In this document: positions 11,144 to 22,759 of the stretch, one piece after another
How positions within the stretch are numbered: position 1 is the stretch's first letter
Layout of the letters: every line of letters begins with the position of its first letter
NCBI RefSeq assembly: GCF_027409185.1
Contig: NC_084462.1
Coordinates: 181,092,071-181,156,070 of the forward strand
Direction of reading: 5' to 3'
From: Cynocephalus volans
Lineage: Eukaryota > Chordata > Mammalia > Dermoptera > Cynocephalidae
DNA length: 64,000 bases
The notes under the pieces: model-generated
Seen by the model: the letters and a program-made list of their open reading frames with translations, nothing else
What the model was told of the DNA's origin: nothing
The model's database searches: none
Translations under genes and position numbers: made by a program

Positions 11144-12640
11144 TGTTTTATCTATTGCCTTGGGTTGAATGTCCCCCCAAAACATAATCCCCACTGTAAC
11201 TGTTGAGGGTGGGAAATCCTATTATGGTAATTGAAAGGTGGGGCCTTGAAGAGGTGATTGGATTGTAGGACCATGCAGTAGTAAATGGATTAGAAATGGG
11301 GTTCAGGGGTGTGGTTCCGAGGGCTTTTTTTATCAGCATATTCATTGTTATAAATCATACTTATTCTTTATGCCCCTTATCCAATCTCTCCCTTTCCCCC
11401 TTCTCTTCCCCCCTCCTCTCTCTAAAACCATAGATTTGTTCTCTCCATATGATAGATTAACTGTTCCTCTGTTGGTTTGTTGCCTAGATGAGATGATCCG
11501 TCCAGTACTGAGACAGGTGTGATCAAGCCCTCCCCTATTATCGTAAATCAGGTGCTGCTTCTATTACTCTGGAGTGTGCTTTGTGGGGAGACAGGACCTC
11601 CTTTTTTTGTCTTAGTCTCTGCTGGTGCCTCTCCTTGTGTCAATGCAGTTGAGAGTCTGGCGTGCCATCTGCATGGTGACTGTGACTGCTGCTATAGAGA
11701 CTAGCTGCTTTTGTGGCAGCCATGACAATTTTGGTGGCTATGGTGGGTTACTTACGGCTGGGTTTGGCTTCCCCCAGCTGCAGGCCTCAGGACCCTGGTG
11801 GGGCTGGGGGAAGTTGTGGCAGCTTGCCTAGCTGCAGCTGGGTTTGGTTTCCCCCAGCTTCATGCCTCAGGCCCCTAGCAGGGCCCCCGGGCAGTGGCAG
11901 CAGCTTGCCTAGCTGCAGGTGGGTTCTGTGTCCCCTGGCTCCATGCCTCGTTCTAAGTTGTTGCTGTGGAGCCAGTGGGAGGGATAAGGAGAAGGGAAGT
12001 GGAGGGGAAACAGGGTGGAAAGAGGGAAATGGAGGGGGAATGTGATTAAGGCCCATTGCCCCCCCCCCATTCTGGCAGGGGAGACCAGAGTTCATCCAGT
12101 GGCAGCTACATCATCATTGGGCTGGATGCAGATGTTGTGGGGAAATGGCTGAGGCTGTCAGCCTCCCGCCACTATGGCTTTGGAGCTTGGGGCACTTGCT
12201 GCAGTGGTTCAGTGGTAATTGCTGGGCTAGTTGTAGATGTCAGGGAGGCATGGCTGAGGCCCTCAGTGACCCGCTGCCCCAGTTTGGTACCCAGGTCACT
12301 TCCTGCATGGTTTGGTGGTCATCACTGGGCTGTTTGCAGATGTCAGGGGGGGGCATGCCTGAGGCCATCAGCCCTCCACTGCCCCAGCTTAGGAGCCTGC
12401 AGCACTTCCTGTTCTGAGGGCTTTAAAAAGAGAATGAATGAGAAGTTCACTGTCTCTGCTCTGCCACTTTCTGCAACATGAGACCATCAGGTCACTGTTG
12501 CCACCACCAAGATCCTCACCAGATATGTTCCCTGCACCATGGACTTCCCAGCCTCCAAAACTGTAAGGGATCAATTTCATTTTCTTATAAATCACCTAGT
12601 TCTCTGTATTTTCTTATAAGCAACAGAAATGGGCTAATAT
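11144..12640 (+). mobile_element. MaLR-type LTR inserted in L1-B, itself split by a composite element
   Basis: The LTR halves are 11144-11327 and about 12411-12640. Together they match the LTRs at 17490-17888, 36779-37169 and 38747-39138, sharing AATCCCCACTGTAACTGTTGA, GGTAATTGAAAGGTGG, GAGGGCTTT and GGACTTCCCAGCCTC. The LTR opens with TGTT and closes near CTAATAT. L1-B ORF2 sequence abuts both sides, so the LTR postdates L1-B. Confidence 0.88.
11328..12410 (-). mobile_element. Composite tandem-repeat retroelement (non-autonomous, unclassified)
   Basis: This 1.08-kb insertion lies between duplicated copies of GTTC(C/T)GAGGGCTTT (11314-11327 and 12411-12424). Read on the minus strand it starts with about three 103-105-bp units (boundaries near 12319, 12216 and 12111 on the plus strand). 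A unique segment follows, then 2.3 units of about 80 bp (11918, 11837, 11757), then a G-rich polypurine tract (complement of 11385-11425), a TATAACAATGAATATGCTGA end and an oligo-A tail. It has no protein frame. The structure suggests an L1-mobilised non-autonomous element, or an L1 reduced to 5' and 3' UTRs. I do not recognise the family. Confidence 0.6.
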
Positions 12641-14985
12641 ATCTATATAATGATAAAGGTATCAATTCATCAAAAATATATAACAATTGTAAATATATAT
12701 CCATCCAATATCAAGGTACCTAATAAATAAAGCAAACATTAATAGATCCAAAGAGAGAGATAGACTGCAATACAATTATAGTAGGAGACTTCAGTACCCC
12801 ACTCTCAACAATGGACATATCGTCCAGACAGAAAATCAACAAGGAAACATTGCACTTAAACTACATTTTAGACCAAATGGACCTAACAGACGTACATGAA
12901 ACATTCCATCCCAGGCAGCGGAATACACATTCTTCTCAAGACCATAGAACATTCTCCAGGTTAGATCATATGTTAGGCTTCAAAGCAAGTCTTAACAAAT
13001 TTATGAAGATTGAAATCATATCAAGTATCTTATCTGACCCCAGTGGTGTGAAACTAGAATTTAATAATAGGAGGAATTTCAGAAAATTCACAGATGTGTG
13101 AAAATTAAACAGCATGCTCCTAAACAACCAATGGGTCAAGGAAGAAACTAAAAGGGACATTTTTTAGTATTTTGAGATAAAACAAAATGAAATCACAACA
13201 TACCAAAACTTATGGGATGCAGCAAAAGCAATCCTAAGTGGGAAGTTTATAGCAGTAAATGTCTACACCAAAAAGAAGAAAGATCTCAAATAAAAACCTA
13301 ACTTTACACCTCAAGAGACTAAAAAAGGAAGAAACTAAGCCCAAAGACAGTAGAAGGAAAGAAATAATAAAGGTCAGAGCAGAAATAAGTGAAATAGAGA
13401 GTGGAGAAACAATAGAAAAAGTCAATGATACTAAGAGTTAGTTTGGGAAAAGATAAACAAAATTGACAAACCTTTAGATAGACTAAAAGAAGAAAGAGAA
13501 AAGACTCAAATAAATAAAATAAGAAATGAAATAGAGTAGACATTACAACAGATATCACAGAAACACAAAGTATCATGAGACTACTATGAAAAATTATATG
13601 CCAACAAATCGAAGAATCTAAAATAAATGAATAAAATTCCTAGACACATACAACCTACCAAGATTAAATCACAAAGAAATCAAAAATCTGAACAGATCAA
13701 TATCTAGTATAAAGATTGGACCAGTAATAAAAAGTCTCCCATTAAAGAAAAGCCCAGGACCTGATGCCTTCCCTGCTGAATTCTGTCCAACATTTAAAGA
13801 ATAACAAATATCAATCCTTCTCAACCTCTTCTAAAAATTGAACAGGAAGTAGTAAATTCCAAATTAACTTTGCAGCATTCCTCTAATCAAAGCCAGACAA
13901 GGACACTGCAAGAAAATCAAATTACAAGCCAATATCCCTGATGAACATAGATGCAAAAACCCTCAACAAAATACTAGTAAACTAAATTCAACAGCACATT
14001 AAAAGATCATTCAACATGATTGGGTGGGATTTACCTCTGGGATGTCAGGATGGCTTAACATACATAAATCAATTAATGTGATACAACACATTAATAGAAT
14101 GAAGAACAAAAACCATATGATCTTCTCAACAGATGCAGAAAAGACATTCAGCAAAATTCAGCACCCTTTTATTCTCAACAATTTAGGTATAGAAGAAATG
14201 TACCTCAAAACAATGACGGCCATATATGACAAATCCATAGCTAACATCATACTCTATAGGAATAGTTTTTCCTCTAAGATCAGGAATAAGACAAGGATGC
14301 CCACCCTCACCACTTCTACTCAGTGTAGTACTGAAAATCCTACCTAGAGCAATTTGGCAAGGGAAAGAAGTGAAAGCCAACTAAATCAGAAAAGAAGTTA
14401 AATTGTCTGTTTGCAAACTACATGATCTTATGAGGATACTTCAAAAGGTTCATGGAAAGATTCACATTATCTTTTAATTTTATTTTCCACAAGTATTTTG
14501 AAGAACCCTTGTGTATATATAGAAAACCCTAAGACTTCACCAAAAAATTATGAGAACTAATAAACAGATTCAGTAAAGTTTCAGGACACAAAATCAATAT
14601 ACAAAAATCAGTAGCATTTCTACACACTAACAACAAACTATCTGACAAAGAAATCAATAAACTAATCCCATTTACAACAGCTACAAAAAATAAAATACTT
14701 AGGAATAAATTTAACCAATGAAGTGAAAGACCTATACACTGAAAACTATAATATTGATGAAAGAAATTGAAGACACAAATAAGTGAAAAAATATCCCATG
14801 TTTATCGATTGGAAGAATTAATATTGTTAAAATGCTTATACTATCCAAAGCGATCTACAGATTCAATGCACTCTATCAAAATTCCACTGACATTTTTCAC
14901 AGAAACAGAAAAAACAATACTAAAATTCATATGGAACTACAAAAGATACCATATAGGCAAAGCAATTCTCAGCAAAAAGAACAAA
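12641..14985 (+). pseudogene. L1-B ORF2 middle part
   Basis: The endonuclease end (SRLDHMLG near 12960) and the reverse-transcriptase region appear in order: [14 protein letters not shown] at 13340-13390, GPDAFPAEF-like near 13760, [16 protein letters not shown] at 14024-14070. A degraded form of the catalytic block lies near 14410. A non-L1-like patch at about 14425-14520 interrupts the frame. Multiple stops and frameshifts are present. Confidence 0.85.
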
Positions 14986-16445
14986 GCTGGAGGCATTACA
15001 CTATCTGACTTTAAGCTATACTACAAAGCTATAATAACCAAAACAGTATGGTACTGGCATAAAAACAGACACACTGACCAATGGAATAGAATAGAGAATC
15101 CAGAAATCAACCCACACACTTACTGCCATCTGATCTTTGACAAAGGCACCAAGCCTATTCTCTGGGGAAGGGACTGCCTCTTCAGCAAATGGTGCTGGGA
15201 TAGCTGGATATCCATATGCAGGAGAATGAAACTAGATCCATACCTCTCACCGTATACTAAAATCAACTCAAAATGGATTAAGGATTTAAATATACACCCT
15301 GAAACAATAAAACTTCTTAAAGAAAGCATAGGAGAAACACTTCAGGAAATAGGACTGGACACACACTTCATGAATACGACCCCAAAAGCACGGGCAACCA
15401 AAGGAAAAATAAACAAATGGGATTATATCAAACTAAAAAGCTTCTGCACAGCAAAAGAAACAATTAACAGAGTTAAAAGACAACCAACAGAGTGGGAGAA
15501 AATATTTGCAAAATATACATCTGACAAAGGATTAATATCCAGAATATATAAGGAACTCAAACAACTTTACAAGAAGAAAACAAGCAACCCAATTTAAAAA
15601 TGGGCAAAAGAGCTAAGCAGGCATTTCTCTAAGGAAGATATACAAATGGCCAACAGACATATGAAAAAATGCTCAACATCACTCAGCATCCGGGAAATGC
15701 AAATCAAAACCACACTGAGATACCATCTAACCCCAGTTAGGATGGCTAAAATCCAAAAGACTCTGAACGATAAATGCTGGCGAGGTTGCGGAGAAAAAGG
15801 AACTCTCATACATTGTTGGTGGGACTGCAAAATGGTGCAGCCTCTATGGAAAATGGTATGGAGGTTCCTCAAACAATTGCAGATAGATCTACCATACGAC
15901 CCAGCTATCCCACTGTTGGGAATATACCCAGAGGAATGAAATCATCAAGTCGAAGGTATACCTGTTCCCCAATGTTCATCGCAGCACTCTTTACAATAGC
16001 CAAGAGTTGGAACCAGCCCAAATGTCCATCATCAGATGAGTGGATACGGAAAATGTGGTATATCTACACAATGGAATACTACTCAGCTATAAAAACGAAT
16101 GAAATACTGCCATTTGCAACAACATGGATGGACCTCGAGAGAATTATATTAAGTGAAACAAGTCAGGCACAGAAAGAGAAATACCACATGTTCTCACTTA
16201 TTGGTGGGAGCTAAAAATTAATATACAAATTCACACACACACACACACACACAAAAAAAAAAAAAACCCGGGGGGGGGGGAGAAGATATAACAACCACAA
16301 TTACTTGAAGTTGATACAACAAGCAAACAGAAAGGACATTCTTGGGGGAGAGGGGGGAGGGAGAAGGGAGGGAGGTTTTGGTGATGGGGAGCAATAATCA
16401 GCCACAATGTATATCGACAAAATAAAATTTTTAAAAATAAATAAA
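14985..16445 (+). mobile_element. Younger L1 3' segment fused into L1-B
   Basis: From about 14985 the sequence becomes very similar to L1-A (6300-7745) and to the complement of L1-C, whereas the preceding bases match the older L1-B pattern. It carries the C-terminal part of ORF2 ([19 protein letters not shown] and the CWRGC, HCWWDC motifs) ending in IGGS-stop near 16214, a (CA)n, an ACCCGGGG block, a G-rich tract and an A-rich tail at 16425-16447. L1-B resumes after the tail at a slightly later ORF2 position (AAATGGTGCTGGGA). A long frame of about 276 codons (14767-15597) spans the junction. Confidence 0.85.
16232..16252. repeat. (CA)n in L1 3' UTR
   Basis: About ten CA units follow the ORF2 stop and are themselves followed by an A-run. 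The same place in L1-A has only a short CACACA, while in L1-C it has about 26 GT units on the plus strand. Confidence 0.9.
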
Positions 16446-16980
16446 TAAATGGTGCTGGGAACACTGGATATCAATATGCAGAAAAATTAAATTAGACTCT
16501 CATCTTACACCATATACAAAAATCAATTCAAAATGGATTATTAAAGTCTTAAATGTAGGATCTGAAACTGTAAAATTACTAGAAAAAAGGTAAGGGGAAG
16601 ATACATAGCATTAGTCTGGCCAATGATCATCTGGATATGACTCCAAAAGCACAGGCAACAAGATCAAAAGTAAATAAGTGCAACTATATCAAATAAAAGC
16701 TCCTGTGCAGCGAAGGAGACAATCAGCAGAGTGAAGAGACAACGTATGGAATAGGAGAACATGTTTGCGAACCACACATCTGATAAAGAGGTTAATATCC
16801 AACATATATAAGGAACTCAGACAACTCAATAGTAAAAACATAAGCATCCTGATTCTAAAAACGGGCAAAGAACCTGAATAGACATTTCTCCAAAGAAGAC
16901 ATACAAATGGCCAACAGCTATGTGAAAAGGTGCTCAACATCACTAATCATCAGGGAAATGCAAATTAAAACCACAATGAG

Positions 16981-17151
16981 GGCCGACCCCGTGGCTCACT
17001 AGGGAGAGAGTGGTGCTGGGGGCGCAGTGGCACTCCAGCGCCAAGGCCGCGGGTTCGGATCCTATATAGGGATGTCCGGTGCGCTCACTGGCTGAGCGCG
17101 GTGCGGACGACACCAAGCCAAGGGTTGCGATCCCCTCACCAGTCAAAAAAA
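16981..17151 (+). mobile_element. CYN dimeric tRNA-Ile SINE in L1-B
   Basis: It starts GGCCGACCCCGTGGCTCAC and has a second unit beginning at GGATGTCCGGTGCGCTCAC. The B-box-like motifs are GGGTTCGGATCC and GGGTTGCGATCC. It ends in an A-tail. The flanks AAACCACAATGAG (16968-16980) and AAACCGCAATGAG (17152-17164) form a 13-bp duplication with one mismatch. The first unit carries a small internal expansion (GTGGTGCTGGGGGCGCAGTGG) compared with the other copies. Confidence 0.93.
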
Positions 17152-17489
17152 AAACCGCAATGAGATATCACTTCACACCTGCTAGTATGGCTATTATCAA
17201 AAAGATGAAAGATAACAAGCATTGCCAAGGATGTGGAGAAAAGGGAGCCCATGCACACTGCTGGCAGGACTGTAGATGGGTAAGGTCATTATGGAAAACA
17301 GTGTAGAGGTTCCTAACAAAAATGAAATTAGAACTACCATATGATCCATCAATCCCACGACTGGGTATGTACCCAAAGGATAGGAAACCAGTATGACAAA
17401 GAGATGTCTGCACTGCTGTGTGCATTGCAGCATTATTCATAATAGCCAAGATATGGAAACAACCTAAGTGTCCACCAACAGGCGAATGG

Positions 17490-17888
17490 CTCTGTACACT
17501 AGATGTCCCCTCAACCTCACTGAGGCTTAATCCCCACTGTAACTGTTGAGGGTGGGAAATCCTACTACGGTAATTGAAAGGTGGAGCCTTAAAGAGGTAA
17601 TTAGATTCTAGGACCATGCCATAGTGAATGGATTAATAATAGCAGTCAGGGATGTGATTCTGAGGGCTTTAAAAGGAGAATGAATAGGGAAGTTAGTCTC
17701 TCTCTGCTCCACCATTTTTACAATGTGATACTCTGCCGTCACTGTCACCACCACCAAGAACTTCACCAGCTGTTTTCCCCAGACTTTGGACTTCCCAGCC
17801 TCAGAAACTGTAAGCAATCAATTTTGTTTTCTTATTAATCACCCATTTCTAGGTATTTTGTTATAAGCAATAGTAACGGACTAATACA
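17490..17888 (+). mobile_element. Solo MaLR-type LTR in L1-B
   Basis: A complete LTR of about 399 bp of the same family as those at 36779 and 38747, with the polyadenylation-like region near 17810 and an end at CTAATACA. AATGG occurs at 17485-17489 and 17889-17893, consistent with the 5-bp duplication expected of this class. The L1-B ORF2 3' region continues on both sides. Confidence 0.9.
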
Positions 17889-18418
17889 AATGGATAAAGG
17901 AAAAGTGGTACGTATAGACAATGGAATACTATTCGGCCTTAAAAAAAATGAAATCCTGGCATTTGCAACAGCAAGAATGAACTTGGAGGACATTAATTAT
18001 ATTAAGTGAAATAAGCCTGGCAAGAAAGACAAATACCTCATGATCTAACTTATATGTGGATCTAAAAAAGTCAAACTCAAAGAAGCAGAGTCTAAAATGG
18101 TGATTACCAGAGGCCAGGGGGTGGGGGAGATGTTGGTCAAAGGACACAAAATTGCAGTTAGACAAGAGGATAAGTTCAAGAGCTCTATTGTACATCATGG
18201 TGACCACAGCTAATAACAATATACGTTACTTGAAAATTGCTAAGACAGTAGATTTTAAGTGTTCTCACCACAAAATAATAATAATAAGATGTGATGTATA
18301 TGTTAAGTAGCTTGCTATAGCCGTTCCACTAGGTACCCATATATCAAACCTCATGTTGCACACCATAAATATATACAATTTTTACTTGCCATTTTAAAAA
18401 ATAAATAAATAAAATGTA

Positions 18419-18900
18419 TTGATATATGAAATATGTACTTAACTCCCTAAAAAAGTCTTAATCGATACGCTATTATTCAAAATAAACAATATTTTAGAAA
18501 TTAAAAAAGGTAAATATGTGTAAAATGTTTAAGAGAATAAAGGCCACCATCACAACTAACAAATAGATCATTAGGGAGATACCAACAAAAGGACCAGTGA
18601 AAAGACCACAAGCATTGATTTGTCAGTGATGATCAGAACAATGAGCGTCCAGACTGTTTTGGAAGCATCATATTCCTCCCAAGGGTGCCTCTTTAGAGAA
18701 TTAGCTGACTTGAAGTCAGGGGTAGAGACTGTGCAAGACAGGCCAGGCCTCGGTGCTCACATCAAGCAAGAGGCCAAAGACCATTAGGTTCTTGTCAAAA
18801 ACGCACAGAAGTCAGCTTGACACTACATTTGATTAACACGTAGAGTCATTAAAAGTCCATGCATCCACAGTAGCATTCAAAAAGAAAAAGAGAAAAAGAG
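18419..18900. other. Unassigned AT-rich sequence
   Basis: The L1-B tail ends here, and no feature I can name follows until the ERV-like segment. There is no convincing frame. Confidence 0.4.
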
Positions 18901-19099
18901 GGAGCTTCTTGTGAAAGAATGCCAGCTAATTCATCTAGAAGAAATAATGGATTTAGAAAATCACAACTTTCCAACCGCCGATGTAATAACTGATGCCACC
19001 GAGGGTCACCAATGAATAAAACGCCACTTGGTAGCAGACAGCATCTGCCCCACCCATCGGCCTCAGACACTCCATTTCACTATCGTCCAGGTGACTTCC

Positions 19100-19436
19100 A
19101 AGGGCCATTTCCGCATCTCTATCCTGAGGGCTTTCTGCCCATGCATGGGGCACCCCAGAAGTGCTGGGGTATTAACAGCCCTCTGTAGCAGCCCACCACC
19201 CACGACTGATGAAAGTTGTTCCCCTCAAGTGAGATCATTCTAAGGTGTGTGTTTTACACCCCTTCCCAGAGTCTCCCGACAGTGTTAAGCTCCAGTTGCC
19301 CCTTGGGGTAGATGGCTTAACAATACAACTTTTATTGGCTGTGTCCCTTCCAGCTGTCACTTCTTCACTTCCTTCCCAAATAAACATCTTGCTCTCCAAT
19401 CCTCATCTCAGGATGAAATCTGGGAGGATCCATGAT
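19100..19436 (+). mobile_element. Possible ERV-L-type LTR end
   Basis: An AATAAA at 19379-19384 is followed by CTCTCCAATCCTCATCTCAGG, a polyadenylation-site arrangement seen in several mammalian LTRs. Directly after it, TTGGTGCCAGGAGTGG at 19439-19454 resembles a leucine-tRNA primer-binding site as used by ERV-L elements. The upstream limit is not visible and the family is not identified. Confidence 0.4.
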
Positions 19437-20470
19437 AGTTGGTGCCAGGAGTGGTCCTAGGAAGCAGATCCTCTGAGGGGACTCTGGAGTTTGACCACTA
19501 GACACGGGATGCTGGTGTGAGTGGGATGGCCATCACCCAAGGCATGTGAAAGCATCGCAGTCACAAAGGCTGTCACCTGTGATGAACTGGGAGACGATAC
19601 AGGTGAAAGGGGTGTACTGCCTTGTGAAGTATCTCTCGCATGTAAGAGACATGGAGAAATGGAGATTTTTAAGTGCGGTGGGGTGGTTTGGTTGCTGCTA
19701 AGTGCCTGTGATATGCTGCAGGAAAAATGATGGCTCAAGTCAGCCAACCACTAACTGAGGGCAAGATGTGGAAGGTAGGAGGCCTCCACGATAGCACCCG
19801 AAGTGACCTCCATTTCCTGCAGCTGGAGGGCAAGACCTGATGGTGAGGGTGGTAGAATTTCAGAGAAGCCTAACCTCACAGCCCCAGCAAATCTCTGCTA
19901 CAGTCAGGGCTCTGCCAAGGGAGATGTGGGACCCTGGAACCCGGAATAGGGACATCTGAGTGGGTGCATCTGAGAAATTTGAATACCCAGAGTCCCTGTA
20001 TCATCTGGTCCTGAAAAAACAGTGCACAACCCTGTTAGAGGGTAGCAGCCTCCCCTTGCCTCAGGACCTAGTGCCCTTTCCTGAGGCAAATGCTTTGCAA
20101 GATGGTACTTGCCTTTCTCGAGATCTGCACCCTCCTCCCCTCACAGCAGGCCAATTCTAGGAAAAGGCAAAACCTGCAGAAATGTGGGTGGTCATGTGAG
20201 GCTAGAGTAACAATATCCAAGACTGGGGGCCTCAAAAAGATCTTTGCTGGATCCTGAAACTTCACAGAGGGTGAGGCTAAAGAATTAACTAAAATTTGTA
20301 AAAGCAAAGTGGAATATCCTTCAGCCTCATGGTTCTTAGGTGACAAAGACCTACTGAGGGAGGGTCCTGACAAGTGAGTTGAAACTCCTCCCCCTGCCCC
20401 AGGAGCATGAGCTGACATTACCAAGGTGCAACCACTTTTTCCCTGGGTCACTTGTCAATCTAGGTGCAGC
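19437..20470 (+). mobile_element. Possible degraded ERV-L internal sequence
   Basis: This is non-repetitive-looking sequence downstream of the putative primer-binding site. It contains no recognisable gag, pol or env motif. The assignment rests only on position after 19437; it could equally be ordinary unique sequence. Confidence 0.25.
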
Positions 20471-22225
20471 TAAGGGCTGATAAAGACACTTTTAGACAAA
20501 GAAAACTAGGAATCTGTCACCAGTGGGTCTGTATTAAAAGAAGTAATAGGGAGAGTTCTTCAGATAGAAGGAAATAATCCAAACCGAAACCTGGAATTTC
20601 AGGTAGGAATGAAGAGCACCAGAGAGAATAAATATATGGTTAAATCTATATGAATATTAATGGAAATTTCAAGGGGATACAGAAAAATAAAGTTCTTGAG
20701 AAATACTGATTCTTTTCAATATTCATTGTTTCATCAGAGAAATTTATTTGAGTGGAAGATGACAAAAGTAGTGGTTTTATAATATAATCATATTTTTCCC
20801 CTTGAAAAAAAAATTGTCAATATTAGCTGTACCAAGCAAAACTAGAAACATTGTGTTGAGTTTTAAATACAGACAGAAGGGAAATAAACTACAATAATAA
20901 AGCAAAAGATGTGGGGAGGAGAACGGAGTTAAAAGTATTCTGACAAAGGTTAGCTCGATTAGTTAGAGCCTGGTACTGATAACAGCAAGGGCCAGAGTTC
21001 AATCCCTGGACTAGCCAAATTAAAAAAAAAATTCTGATAGGCCAGCATTATTAGTAAGATGAAAAAAGTAAAAATTCATGCTAGATCATAACAAGTCAAG
21101 AATATAAGCTGTGATCTCTAGAGCAAGCTTTAAAGGACTAGTAAGAGAATATATCACTTATAAGCAAGGAAAAGTAGAATAATTTTAAAAATTGAAAGAA
21201 GACCAGAAGGGAGAAAAGAGAACGTAAAAGAGATGGGTAAAATACAAAATTTAATAGTAATATCATAGATATAAACCTAATTATATCAGTAATAACAAGG
21301 AAAATGTTAAGGTTGTCAGACAGGATAAAAAAAAGAAACCCAATGTACATCCCTTGAAAGAGACACAACTTTAAGTTGAATGTAAGATTACAGAAAGATT
21401 GACAGAAAAAGGGAAGGAAAGAGGAATACCAGGCACACACGAGATGAAAACAGCAGGTGTGACTATGCTGATACCAAATGAGACACAAATGAAGGCAACA
21501 ACCATTCATAAAGAAAAAGAAGGACCTTTCACCAAAATAAAGGGGTCTATCCACCAGGAATATATCAACATCCTAAAGCTAGACGCACTCAATAACATAG
21601 CTTGGAAATATGTAAAACAAAAATTGGAAATAACAGGAAAAACAGAAAAATCTACTATCAGAGTATGAGATTTTTTAACTTCTGCAATTAAGAAAACAAA
21701 CAAAAAATCACAAGATATAAAAGCTCTAAGCAACAAATCAACAAGTTTGACTAAGTGATGTGTAAAACACTACCTGTTAGCTCCATTTACTGCACACTGA
21801 TCAAAAGTCATCTACAGAAGGATGAATAAATTGTGATCTATTCACACAATGCAATACTATGCAGCAATGACACACGACAATATAGATGGATTTCAAACCA
21901 ATTACAGTGAGAGAAGAGAGACAGACAAGAGTGAATACAAAATGATTCTACTTATGTAAAGTTCAAAGTGACAAAACTAATCTGTAGTGTTAGACACCTA
22001 TACAGAGGTCTCCCTTTTGGGGGATTTGATAACCAGAAGGTGGCATAAGGAGGGCTTCTGGGGACTGGTAACGTTATCTTTCTTGATCTGCACGCTAGTT
22101 ACAGAAGTGTGTTCATTTAGTGAAAATCCATCAACCTGTACACTTACGATCTGTGTAGCTTCATGTATGCAATACTTGAATGAAAAATTTTTAAAGGGAA
22201 GTGTTCTATATAATCTCTAGCATAC
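20470..22225 (+). mobile_element. Degraded L1 pieces
   Basis: Fragments resemble the L1 ORF2 endonuclease region at 21390-21670 (KIKGSIHQEYINIL, NIAWKYVKQKLE) and an old L1 3' end at 21770-22200 (the GGATGAATAAATTGTGATCTA and GGGGACTGGTAACGTTA regions). The pieces are probably from more than one copy. There are no intact frames. Confidence 0.6.
20948..21022 (+). mobile_element. Monomeric tRNA-Ile-like SINE
   Basis: One tRNA-like unit with an A-box-like TTAGCTCGATTAGTTAGAG and a B-box-like GAGTTCAATCCC. GAT occupies the anticodon position (ACTGATAAC). An A-run follows (21020-21031). ATTCTGACA before it and ATTCTGATA after it suggest a short target duplication. It is closer to tRNA-Ile than the dimers are. 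The lack of a discriminator and CCA context and the A-tail argue for a SINE and against a functional tRNA gene. Confidence 0.75.
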
Positions 22226-22254
22226 TTCTTTTGAAAGTGTAATGACCTCAAGAG

Positions 22255-22375
22255 GTGTGCCCTAATGTGATGGTTAAAAGCACACACTCTAGAGCTGGCC
22301 TCTGTAGTTGGAAATCTCAATTCTGCCAATGTCTAGGCATGGAAATATGGATGATCTTAAACTCTGTATATCTTA
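22255..22375 (+). mobile_element. MIR SINE fragment
   Basis: It contains the MIR-like series GTTAAAAGCACACACTCTAGAG, AAATCTCAATTCTGCC and GATCTTAAACTCTG in the usual order. It is old and diverged. Confidence 0.65.
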
Positions 22376-22759
22376 TTTTTTTCATCTTGTGATTTTTTTT
22401 TAACCACTTCAACTATAGTTTTGAATATTAGGTTAAGTGTTCTGAATGATAGCTGGCACATATTTGTTTATTTGTTAAAGGATAATTATTTCTACAACCA
22501 GCTTGGAATATTCCCAATAGGAGAAAAAAATGCCATTTTTCCTGATTTCTCAGAAGCTGATCCAGAAATATAAGTAATGAGTATTAATGAGTTATCAGGC
22601 CAAATATTCATTCACAAATATTTTTTAATCATTTGTTGTTTAATAGACATTGGACTATGTCCTAGAGATCAACAACTAAACACAGTAAAATTGTAAACAT
22701 TTCCATTCATTTAAAAAAAATTAATGCAATTCTCAACAGTTTGCTGTTCTAAGAAATAA
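22376..22759. other. Unassigned AT-rich sequence
   Basis: AT-rich, without a frame or a recognisable repeat. It lies between a MIR and L1 fragments. Confidence 0.35.

Larger units (their letters stand above)
8041..18418 (+). mobile_element. L1-B: old near full-length L1 with nested insertions
   Basis: After removal of later insertions the pieces follow L1 order. A 5' UTR-like segment runs to about 9730; ORF1 remnants lie at 9737-10450; ORF2 starts near 10860, resumes at 12641-14985 after an LTR, resumes again at 16446 after younger L1 sequence, and continues through 17165-17489 and 17889-18060. The 3' UTR and A-rich end are at about 18060-18418. Landmarks include VRAEISEIESG-type ORF2 sequence at 13370-13430, KSPGPDAFP-like near 13750, and a terminal ATAAATAAATAAA tail. 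The frames are heavily degraded. The exact 5' end is uncertain. Confidence 0.82.

Noticed and set aside
11757-12410. CRISPR-like array
   Set aside because: The repeats are adjacent 80-105-bp units without spacers in a mammalian retroelement context.
20948-21022. Functional tRNA-Ile gene
   Set aside because: The stem positions are imperfect and it has an A-tail with a short target-like duplication, so it is a retroposed SINE.
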